Part shown: positions 1 to 16,639 of the stretch, piece by piece
How positions within the stretch are numbered: the first letter of the stretch is position 1
How the letters are laid out: every line of letters begins with the position of its first letter
From: Ectocarpus siliculosus
Lineage: Eukaryota > Sar > Phaeophyceae > Ectocarpales > Ectocarpaceae
Reading direction: 5' to 3'
NCBI GenBank assembly: GCA_000310025.1
Contig: FN649748.1
Location: forward strand, 1,558,191-1,577,668
DNA length: 19,478 nt
Program-made: the position numbers and the translations under genes
The notes under the pieces: model-generated
Seen by the model: only the letters and a program-made list of their open reading frames with translations
Told to the model about the DNA's origin: nothing
Databases searched by the model: none

Positions 1-201
1 TATCTAATTGAGGGGGTTGGGGCGTGGGGGGGGGGCGTACTCATTTGTTGCTTGCCGTAGTCATTTGACCATTGACCACGCCTCCCTTTCGAGACGGAGC
101 ACCGTTCCTACACCTACTAGAGACACCACCAACATTTGGGAGCTCTTTACGTTTCTGCCACAAACTCCATAAAAATTTCTTGCACATCTTATCCCCGTCC
201 T
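1..201. other. Left edge, no gene recognised
   Basis: This is the region downstream of the tentative last mTERF exon. It contains a short G run (about 26-36) and no motif I can assign. It could be 3' untranslated sequence of the minus-strand gene, or intron if the gene extends farther left. Confidence 0.4.
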
Positions 202-3156
202 CTAGGGCCTCTTGTGCCCACGTGGGCGTGGGGGGGTGGGGGTTGGCGTAGAATTGCTGGAAAAGGTACCGAGATATCTTTGAGCGTGCGTGCGTACATC
301 ACTGCGAGGGTGTCATCTTCATCTGTAGGCTTAGTTTTGGACCAAAGAACAAACAAAAAGGAAAGCAGTCAAAAACCGACGACGACGACAACAACCAAAC
401 AGCAACCAACACCGACAACAACCAGGAAAACAGAGCCACCCAGTCCTCTCCCCCCACTTCCTCGTAGGCGTTTTCCTTCCCCCTCCCCCTGTCCCGCCCT
501 CCGCAGGCCCCCTGAAAAACGACACGGTGATAGAACCCACCTCGCTACCAGCCCCGAGGGCAGAGCCTCCTGAAGCTTCTCCACCTTCCGCATGGATGTG
601 TCGGAGCTGAGCGTCAGCAAGGACGGGCAGCGAGCCACAGCGGCCACAAGGTCGTCGCTGGCATCTGTACCGTTGGCCTGTTGCTTGAGTGGGGTAGGTC
701 GAGATTGGGAATGGAGGGGGGAGAGAGAAAGTCAGACCGCCAAAAAACAATTTACAACAATACATCACCTTTCCGGAGCATCAGATGTGCGAATTCCTGA
801 ACATTTGGGTAACTACCCCTGTCACTTCGCGATGTAGTGTGGGAGAAGCATAAAAGAAAAGGAGAAAACAATGGAGTTTAAAAGTACCACCACATAGCGG
901 CAAGCTCGTTTCAAAAATGTCTTGTTCCTCAACGCCCACCCCACTACTCGCCCACGTTCTGGTCAACAAACAGCAGCAGCTTAAACGAACCAGCAAACAC
1001 GTGGAAAGAAGCGCCTATTTAATCGCGGTACCCCTCCCACCATGTTAGACGTTTCCTGCTGCCCCCTCCCCGGCTGCTGCCCCCTCCGCTGCTGCGGGGG
1101 CAGCGACTGGTCCATCATCAGCTCCCTCAGCCTGGAGACCTTCAGGGAGACGTTTCGGCGGACGTCGAAGCCCAAGAGGTGCGGCCGAGAGCCCACGAGT
1201 GCGAGGCCGTCCATCCCGGGGAGCAGCGCCTCCAGCCCTTCGATCTTCGCCCGCACCTTTTTTTCGTCGTTTTCGTGTGTGTTGAGAGTTGGTTTGAGGT
1301 ATGATGTAGGGTGTGGCGCCGAGGGAGGGGGAGGGGGAGGGGGGAGGGGAGGCTGCACGCTTGTAGTCTTCACCGACAACCGCACGATCGGATACTTGAT
1401 AGACAGAATCGCCGCCACCGACGCCACCGACGCCGCCGCTGCTACCGCAGTTGCCGGCATTTGAGGAAATATTACGAGGACGTAGCCCACAACCTCTTAG
1501 ATTTCTATTTGGACATGTCCACACCATCCAGGTCACGGGCCGGGCGCTCAGCCGCTTCTGTTCAAGACCACGCTCGGTGTGTGTGCAGCCAAGTTCGTGT
1601 GTGTCCATCGAGTACAACCCCAGCCAAAGAAACATGTGTCCAGGCGGGCACTACAGATTCAAAGATGGTCTACCGCCCTTCCGTAGCGAGTGCAACACGC
1701 AAGAGAGGCCGAGCAATTTGATTCAGCGTGCCCAACAGGCACTACTACTACGCGCTTGTTGTCGTTGTCTCAGCCAGCTGTCTCTCTCTCTCTGTCTCTC
1801 TCTCTCTCTCTCCGTCTATCATCTCTCACCGTGTGCGGTTCCATCGTCAGGATCTGCGGGAAACCGTTCGCGAACCTCGCCAATCTCCTTACGCCCGCCG
1901 GCCGTCCCCCTCCTCCTCCTCCTCCTCCTCCTCCTCCTCCTCCTCCTCCTCCTATTCCTCCTCCATTGCCGATGTCGTCGTCGCGATTGCCGCCACCACT
2001 CCGGCCGCTTCCACTTCCACTATCTATACTGACATCACTGCTGTTACTGGGTTCCAGGGTGATCCTCATCTGTGTTTTTTCCCCAGGCGGCAGTAAAAAA
2101 ACAAGCAGGAACAAACATGGCTGTATCACCATTCTTGCGGACTATAACCCAAGCGCCGTCGACGACTACCCCCACCCCCTTGGGCGGTCCATCCGCGGCA
2201 GACTGGCGGGAGAACGGGGGGCGGCAGACTGGCTATCGGGCAAGCCTACCCCCCGCCGGCTTCTGGCAAGAGACCAGAAAATCAGCACACGCGGCAGCAG
2301 CAGCATTGCAAAGTACCATACAACACTGGCGGAATCTTGACGACTTGCTAGATGCAAGAAAGTATGGCTTCTGACTAAAAACAAGAAGATCAGCATACAC
2401 TTGCAACACCAGTAGCATTGCACAGACAGTGCCAAGGTTGGCGGTGTTTTGTTGCTCACCCTTTCCAACTCGGGCGATGGCGTGAGGCGCAGCACCGATC
2501 GAAGCTGCGCCAGGCGCTTCTCCACCACGTCCAAAGGCTGGACCAGCAGCTGCGGGGCAGACCGCAGGACACGGTCCATCCTGCACGGGCAGCGCGACAG
2601 GGCCAATTCTTGTTGAGAGAAAAAGTGAAACCGCCCTACAAGCTGCGACGAGAGTTGCCTTGTTACCTCATGCTTGAAGAAACAACACACTTTTTGCGCT
2701 TTCCCGGGAAATAGTGAGCCTGCAACTACCCCACGGAAAAACTTCTTCCAAAGGGAGGGTGCGGCAAGAGGACCTGCTCCTGCACGGAGGGTCGCAAACG
2801 GTTTTCCAGCATGAACACCCGCTAGACCACGAGGTATGTAGACACGAGGCCTGTCTCTCGCTCTCTCTATATGGCGCGCCGGTGTCCTCCTGCATCTCTC
2901 TCGCCTGCCTGCCTGCCTGCCTCTGTCGGTGGCCTCGGAGAAAAAAAAACGCTTGGGGCATATATACAAAGACCACAAGTGGAAATCCCATATATGGCAT
3001 GCGGATACTGCACAGACTGGGTGCAACACACCGCACCTCAAGCCTGGCACCAGCCTTTGAATGTTGGCGAGCGCCTCCGACACTTTCTCGGTTCTGTGGC
3101 GGAGAAGGAGCGGCGTCTGGTTCACTATTGCCTGCAAATACAAGACAAGAAAACCG

Positions 3157-3199
<43 letters not shown>

Positions 3200-4057
3200 T
3201 TAATTGGTGTTTGCACCCTCCCGAGCTCTTATGGCAACTCCTATATATGCTCTGGGGGGGGGGATCAAGCATAAAATTGGCCTGGTCACACCAAGCATTA
3301 AGCTCCGCCAAAACAACAACAACAACAACAACAACAACCCGGTTCCTTGCCCCCCGAGAAACAGACCCGCCCCCACCTGCAAGTCAGCGTCGGGCGGAAA
3401 GAGGTCCGCGAGGCCCTCCAGCCGCGACTGCAGCGCCGACGACTCGATCGCCAGGAGGGGCGCCGCCATCCTCAGCCGAGCGCTCCAGGAGCCCCGGAGG
3501 CTCGGCAGCATGTCGAGAAGGAACCGCAGGCGGCCGCTGAGCTCGGGCTCCGCCCGCAGGAGGAGGAGCCTCGGTTCGCTGGAGACGAGCTGGTAGGCGT
3601 GCAGCCGCGCGCCTTCTCCTCCTTGTTCTCTGGCCGCAGCCGCCGCCGCTGCCGCCACCACCGCCGCTGATTCCTCCGCCGCTACCGCCGCTCCCCCCAC
3701 CCCCGCCGCCCCCGTTTCCGCTGCCACAGCGGCTGCGGCAGAGGAGCTCGACGGTGGTCGCGACTTGCCTTCCTGTACGCCACCTCCAGCCCCCCGGCTT
3801 TCATAGTAGCCGCCATCGATACCGCCACTGCCACTATCTGGCAACAGCACTGCTGTTGCTCTTGCTGTTGTCTGTGCCCCTTGGCGGCTACGGTCATCGT
3901 CCTGCAGCTCCTTACTGCTGCCACCCCTACTTCTACTGCTCCTCCCACTGCTACTACTACCCCCAACGTGTCTCATCTCGGTAGCCTTGGTCGGCGATGA
4001 TGACCAGGACGGTGATCGCCCACCGCGAGTCACCCCAGAGGAGACTAAACTATCAGT

Positions 4058-4090
<33 letters not shown>

Positions 4091-5393
4091 CTCGCCTGCT
4101 GTAGCGTGCCATGACCCTGCAGCCTCCAGCAGGTCTGCGATGGCCTGCCGGAAGGTGCGGTTGGTACAACGGCATTCGTTCGTGTTCGTGCTCTCAATCT
4201 GAGGAAGGGAAACAGAAGCACTGCCAAGCATGTGTGCCCAGCAAATATACTCCCCGGCGCGCCCTCAATCTTTCCTGAACTTGCCAACGCCAACATGGGT
4301 CATTCATGAACACACCTACCTTCCAGACAGCAGCAGTGTAATGGGTTCATCGGTGTACTACCATCGCCCGCTCGTCCATCATCACCGATTCTCACGTTCT
4401 CAATAGCTGCACCTCCGCCCTTACTAGCTGCAGCCAGACAATTGCACACCATGGCCAAATATTGCGGCCGCCTTCACTTGCTCCTGCCCTTACCTGCATT
4501 CTGGCGGCGAGGACGCCGATGTCCGTCACGAGCTCGGGGTCTCTGCGCATCACCGGCAGCACCTTGCGGACCTCCCACTGGGACAGCCCCCTCTCCATGA
4601 GAAACATGCGCACATCGTTGTCGCGCTTCCGATCCTGCCTCTTCTTGGCGTTTCTCTTCTCCTCCTCCTCCTCCTCCTCCTCCTCCTCCTCCTCGAGGTC
4701 GACACTGTTCCTACACGTGGTAGCCGCAGCCGTAGCCGTGGAAGTCGTGGTACCTCTCCCTCTTGGTGATGGTGTGGTCCATGGTCGAGCTGCTCTCGCG
4801 TTGTCGACGTTGCCGCCCGTGCTCCTCGGTAGTGGTTCAAGTACGTCTGCCGCTGCCGCTGCTGCTGCTGTTGCTGACCCCGGCGCAGTGCCGGCGGCAC
4901 GATCGATAAACCTGACCCTGCTGCTGCTGCTCGACCCCCTGCTGTTTTCTTGGTTGTCGGACGGCGGTGGTATGAGAGCGGACACAGCGGTCGTAGTCGC
5001 AGGAGCGGCAGCACCCCCGCCGGTGGTACCTCCGCTGCTTGTGGTAGTACTCAGAACGGCCTCTCTCCTGCGATTGCGCTGCTTGTTTCGTCGTCTCACC
5101 TCGCGGTGGGCCGCTGCTCTGGCAGCAGCAGCAGCAGCATCCCTGGTATCGCTCCTCTTCCCTCTGCTTTTGCTCCTGCTGCTGGTGCCCGCTGTGGTGC
5201 TGCCCGTGCATGCGGGTGCAGATGAGGCAGCAGCAGATAGGCCTCGATTGTTGTGGTAGTGAAAAGAGAGGGCACCTGCGCCCTGTACGGAGAGAGTCGC
5301 GAGCACGAAGGCTGCGGCTGCGGTCGCTACAGCTGAGCCCGTCACTCCGCCGCTGGGTTGGCGGCTCCACGGCCTCGCTCGCTTGCTCCCCAT
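202..5393 (-). CDS. mTERF-repeat protein, predicted plastid-targeted, multi-exon
   Basis: Proposed exons in transcript order: 5393-4494, 4198-3377, 3131-3037, 2580-2460, 2069-1830, 1256-1041, 677-541, and tentatively 256-202. All junctions are GT-AG and the phases agree (about 860 residues). The protein shows a chain of at least seven mTERF-type helical repeats, recognised by the recurring pattern of a hydrophobic helix, 'P-x-LL', then a second helix ending 'LLPG'. Examples are QLVSSEPRLLLL, AIVNQTPLLLRH, VLRSAPQLLVQP, RFANGFPQILTMEPHT joined to VRAKIEGLEALLPG, LVGSRPHLLGF, and VARCPSLLTLS. mTERF proteins bind nucleic acid in mitochondria or plastids and act in transcription, splicing or ribosome assembly; which of these applies here is not visible. 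The N-terminus has a basic start, a hydrophobic stretch (about residues 20-42), then ALSF and a Ser/Arg-rich region, which suggests plastid import. The first 275 or so residues are largely low-complexity. The start at 5393 is the first Met and precedes the signal-like segment. The family call is firm; the 3' end is weak. Confidence 0.85.
541..677 (-). CDS. mTERF gene exon 7: last clear repeat
   Basis: The acceptor CAAGCAACAG follows a pyrimidine-rich stretch and the donor is GCGAG|GTGGGT. The exon encodes DDLVAAVARCPSLLTLS and then KVEKLQEALPSGLVA, a standard mTERF repeat. A phase-compatible final exon may follow at 256-202, after the acceptor CTTTTCCAG; it would add about 18 Pro/Thr/Arg-rich residues and a TAG stop. 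No further mTERF repeat is visible to the left edge, so the gene probably ends close by or continues outside the window. Confidence 0.7.
1041..2069 (-). CDS. mTERF gene exons 5 and 6: poly-Gly insert and two repeats
   Basis: Exon 5 (2069-1830) follows AACACAG, carries about 16 Gly encoded by a (TCC)n array, then ARFANGFPQILTMEPHT, and ends at ACG|GTGAGA in phase 0. Exon 6 (1256-1041) starts VRAKIEGLEALLPG, continues LVGSRPHLLGFDV and KVSRLRELM, then a Gln-rich tail, with a likely donor ATG|GTGGGA. Joining exons 5 and 6 recreates a textbook mTERF repeat (helix, P-x-LL, helix, LLPG). The exon 6 acceptor is atypical: AAAAAAAG, with the pyrimidine tract farther upstream than usual. The exact donor of exon 6 is uncertain; a second in-frame GT lies a few bases on. 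Confidence 0.7.
1781..1813. repeat. (CT)n microsatellite
   Basis: About 33 bases of CT repeat with one or two interruptions. In the mTERF transcript it reads as a GA-rich tract starting about 16 bases after the exon 5 donor. Confidence 0.95.
1908..1954. repeat. (TCC)n microsatellite encoding poly-Gly
   Basis: A continuous TCC/CCT trinucleotide array lying inside mTERF exon 5. On the minus strand it encodes a run of about 16 glycines. Confidence 0.95.
2258..2422. repeat. Imperfect tandem duplication in mTERF intron
   Basis: Two diverged copies about 108 bases apart, at 2258-2310 and 2366-2422. Both start GGCTTCTG, share AATCAGCA/GATCAGCA near the middle and end in GCATTGCA. The alignment is gapped and was made by eye. 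A separate shorter repeat (GGCAGACTGGC, twice) lies just upstream near 2198-2235. Confidence 0.5.
2460..3131 (-). CDS. mTERF gene exons 3 and 4: two further repeats
   Basis: Exon 3 (3131-3037) follows the acceptor TTTGCAG and encodes AIVNQTPLLLRH to LVPGL, ending in phase 2 at GAG|GTGCGG. Exon 4 (2580-2460) follows CCGTGCAG and encodes MDRVLRSAPQLLVQP to SPELER, ending in phase 0 at AAGG|GTGAGC. The join restores an Arg codon and keeps the mTERF repeat spacing, which is the main reason for choosing these sites. The 381-codon open frame over 2166-3311 includes both exons but continues through poly-Leu encoded by an intronic CAG repeat, so it is not itself the gene product. Confidence 0.8.
3159..3198. 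repeat. (CAG)13 microsatellite, intronic
   Basis: An uninterrupted CAG array just upstream, in transcript order, of the exon 3 acceptor of the mTERF gene. It reads as CTG repeats in the transcript and explains the spurious poly-Leu, poly-Ala and poly-Gln frames here. Confidence 0.95.
3311..3338. repeat. (AAC)n microsatellite, intronic
   Basis: A short ACA/AAC trinucleotide array in the intron between mTERF exons 2 and 3, close to the exon 2 donor. Confidence 0.9.
3377..4198 (-). CDS. mTERF gene exon 2: Ala-rich linker and two repeats
   Basis: The acceptor is TTCCCTTCCTCAG|ATT and the donor is TTGCAG|GTGGGG; 822 bases, phase 0 at both ends. The exon opens with a helical stretch (FRQAIADLLEAAG), runs through a low-complexity linker containing poly-Ala encoded by (CTG)n, and closes with two mTERF repeats: AYQLVSSEPRLLLL followed by LRFLLDMLPSL, then RMAAPLLAIES followed by RLEGLADLFP. 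Confidence 0.85.
4060..4089. repeat. (CTG)n microsatellite encoding poly-Ala
   Basis: A trinucleotide array inside mTERF exon 2. Read on the minus strand it encodes about nine consecutive alanines. Confidence 0.9.
4494..5393 (-). CDS. mTERF gene exon 1: presequence, low-complexity linker, first repeat
   Basis: This exon gives 300 codons ending in phase 0 at the donor GCAG|GTAAGG. Residues 1-45 are the signal-like segment: basic KRARPWSR, then an Ala/Val/Leu-rich core, then GALSF. Roughly residues 50-255 are Ser/Thr/Ala/Gly/Arg-rich with no recognisable fold and end in a run of about a dozen Glu encoded by a (CTC)n array. The last 40 residues (from NDVRMFLMERGL to AARMQ) form the first helix-rich segment of the mTERF array. 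A long reading frame on the opposite strand (4462-5259) is a shadow of this exon. Confidence 0.85.
4660..4695. repeat. (CTC)n microsatellite encoding poly-Glu
   Basis: A trinucleotide array inside mTERF exon 1. Read on the minus strand it encodes about a dozen consecutive glutamates directly before a Lys/Arg-rich stretch. Confidence 0.9.
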
Positions 5394-5598
5394 TGCAACA
5401 ACAACCTGTCCCGCTCTCTTGAGAGTAAAGTACCTGCTGCGTGCGTGGTGGGCGACACACGGCTGTGATTCATGTCACCTGTGCCCACCCCCTGTACATG
5501 ATACAATGAACTCACGGAGCCCCTCTGCAAGCCACCTGCTCTGCGCTCTCACTCACTGCTGCTGTGTTGCAGACTGCTTGACCAGCGCACGCAGGACC
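5394..5598. promoter_or_regulatory. Divergent intergenic region, candidate bidirectional promoter
   Basis: Only 205 bases separate the initiator codons of the minus-strand mTERF gene and the plus-strand FtsH-like gene, so both transcription starts and 5' leaders must fit here or overlap the neighbouring gene. I see no convincing TATA box. An in-frame ATG at 5506 would lengthen the FtsH-like protein by 31 residues but would bury its signal-peptide-like start, so 5599 is preferred. Confidence 0.6.
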
Positions 5599-15168
<9,570 letters not shown>

Positions 15169-15906
15169 ACCAGGATTATAGAGAAGAGGTGTTTCTTTCG
15201 CTGTAGAAATACGATGGACACGCCGAGGGATGTTAGAGTTCAAGTTTTGTCGACTCGGCGGGGGTCTTCTATTGCTGAGGCATCGCCTATTTTTTTTTTG
15301 TTTGGCGCGGGTGATGGAGCCCGGCGAGCATCTCCTACGAAGGGGTTGAGCCTTGGTAAATTTCGTGTTGAGGATAGGCGTTCGTGTGGTCGCTTTTCGA
15401 TTGCAAATGACGTGGCAAGTATTCATGACGTTATCGTTTCGGAAGCTGTGTTCGGTTGTAAGGTCGGTCGTTAATTTCCCGCAGACCCTGTTCTTTGATG
15501 GTGCCACTCTTTCTGGCTCAAGAAGAGGTTCGGTGTTCGCGCTCAGCCTCGTGCTCCGCCGCTTTTGCTGCGACGGAAGTGATGCCTCACGCAAGCTGGC
15601 TATTTCTCTTGCTCATGGCTGCGAGCGCCCAGCGGCATGGGAGTATCAAGTACATCAATCTCACCATCACATTGTTTGTCCTCTTCAGTTCGCTCACCTC
15701 ACTAATAAACACGTGTACTTTAAACTTTGAACCGGTCGCGTAGACCGGCACGACCAACACCCGGCACTATTTTGCTTGGAATCAACATGCTTGATACGAA
15801 CGAACGGTGTGCCTCCTCACCCTAAGTTTCTTCCGAGGAGGAAACAAGGCGGGATTCAGAGTCTGGCCGGGGCTGCACACGGCCTGTAACGGCGTATCTA
15901 CCGGTA

Positions 15907-15939
<33 letters not shown>

Positions 15940-16639
15940 CTTCACATTAAAAACCGTTCCGATCTCTCTCTACCCAGTACCTTCGTACGTCCGTACTGAT
16001 CCAACACTCGACGCGGTCGATTCCCGTGGTCACAGGTTAACTTACCCTAAAAAGGTGCACTCAAATAAACTGGCCCCGAGGGGTCCGCAAGTCAATAGAA
16101 ATCAACGACAGATATTCTGGAATCCTCCACTCCCTCTTCGCGTTATGCGAGGTATCAACTGAGACTAGCAGTCACTATCTATCATGGGCCGGAGAGAAAG
16201 AGGTACACCCCCTTGGTTCAATCTTGGTACTTCACAACGCAAGCAGAGACAAGGCCATCTGGCACAGAAAAAGAGAGAAAAAAAGATACATGCTTGCCAG
16301 ACATCAGTCTTTCCACGGTAAAAAATACTGCTGTATGAAAAGCCTCTCACACCGCGTAGAGGATACTGTGTGAACGAAAACGGGAATGGATGTGGTCATC
16401 ATCTCTCCGGCCAGAGGCTATCAAAGCAACAACAGGATACATGAGGAGCTGTAGGTCACTCGGTGTATACTTCAATATCTTCGGAAACCTGAAGATACCA
16501 CCCACGCCCGATACTCTCAATGTTTTTTTTTTTTTCATGCTTCGATTTTTTTTTTTTGCATCTCGATTGCCTCCGTTGCAGCTTCCCCCTTTCCCTGTCT
16601 CACACACTACACAGTACAGGACTCCTCCTCTGATTGACC
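15169..16639. other. Intergenic region and probable 3' untranslated region
   Basis: 1.47 kb between the FtsH-like stop and the IDH start. The first part is likely 3' untranslated region. AATAAA hexamers lie at 15704-15709 and 16064-16069 and may be polyadenylation signals. A TTG microsatellite is at 15908-15939. Two T runs (16523-16535 and 16546-16557), then TTGCAG ending at 16581, precede the IDH start by about 60 to 120 bases and could be a pyrimidine tract and acceptor of a 5' untranslated intron. No coding frame with recognisable motifs was seen. Confidence 0.6.
15908..15939. repeat. (TTG)n microsatellite
   Basis: About ten uninterrupted GTT/TTG units in the intergenic region downstream of the FtsH-like gene. 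Confidence 0.95.

Larger units (their letters stand above)
257..4493 (-). other. Introns of the mTERF gene
   Basis: Proposed introns on the minus strand are 4199-4493, 3132-3376, 2581-3036, 2070-2459, 1257-1829, 678-1040 and (tentatively) 257-540. They hold microsatellites and one imperfect tandem duplication, listed separately. I see no RNA gene, transposase or nested protein gene in them; the longer open frames on either strand are low-complexity or antisense shadows. Confidence 0.6.

Noticed and set aside
3159-3198. CAG array as a poly-Gln coding tract or CRISPR-like repeat
   Set aside because: It is a simple trinucleotide microsatellite lying in an intron by the mTERF model; there are no spacers.
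2166-3311. 381-codon minus-strand open frame as a gene in its own right
   Set aside because: It contains the true mTERF exons 3 and 4, but reads through introns and a CAG array (giving poly-Leu), and the known repeat pattern only continues when the GT-AG introns are removed.
3200-4231. 343-codon minus-strand open frame as a complete protein
   Set aside because: Only 3377-4198 of it is coding exon; the ends run into intron sequence, and clear splice sites with matching phases join it to exons 1 and 3.
4462-5259. 265-codon plus-strand open frame
   Set aside because: It is antisense to mTERF exon 1, is low-complexity (Leu, Val, Ser runs) and mirrors the Glu/Arg-rich minus-strand coding sequence.
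5506-5598. Upstream in-frame ATG as the FtsH-like start
   Set aside because: It would place 31 Cys/His/Ser-rich residues ahead of the signal-peptide-like segment that begins exactly at 5599.
15169-16600. A missed M41 peptidase exon downstream of the FtsH-like stop
   Set aside because: The plus-strand frames were searched by eye for HEXXH-type sequence and the family's flanking residues; none was found.
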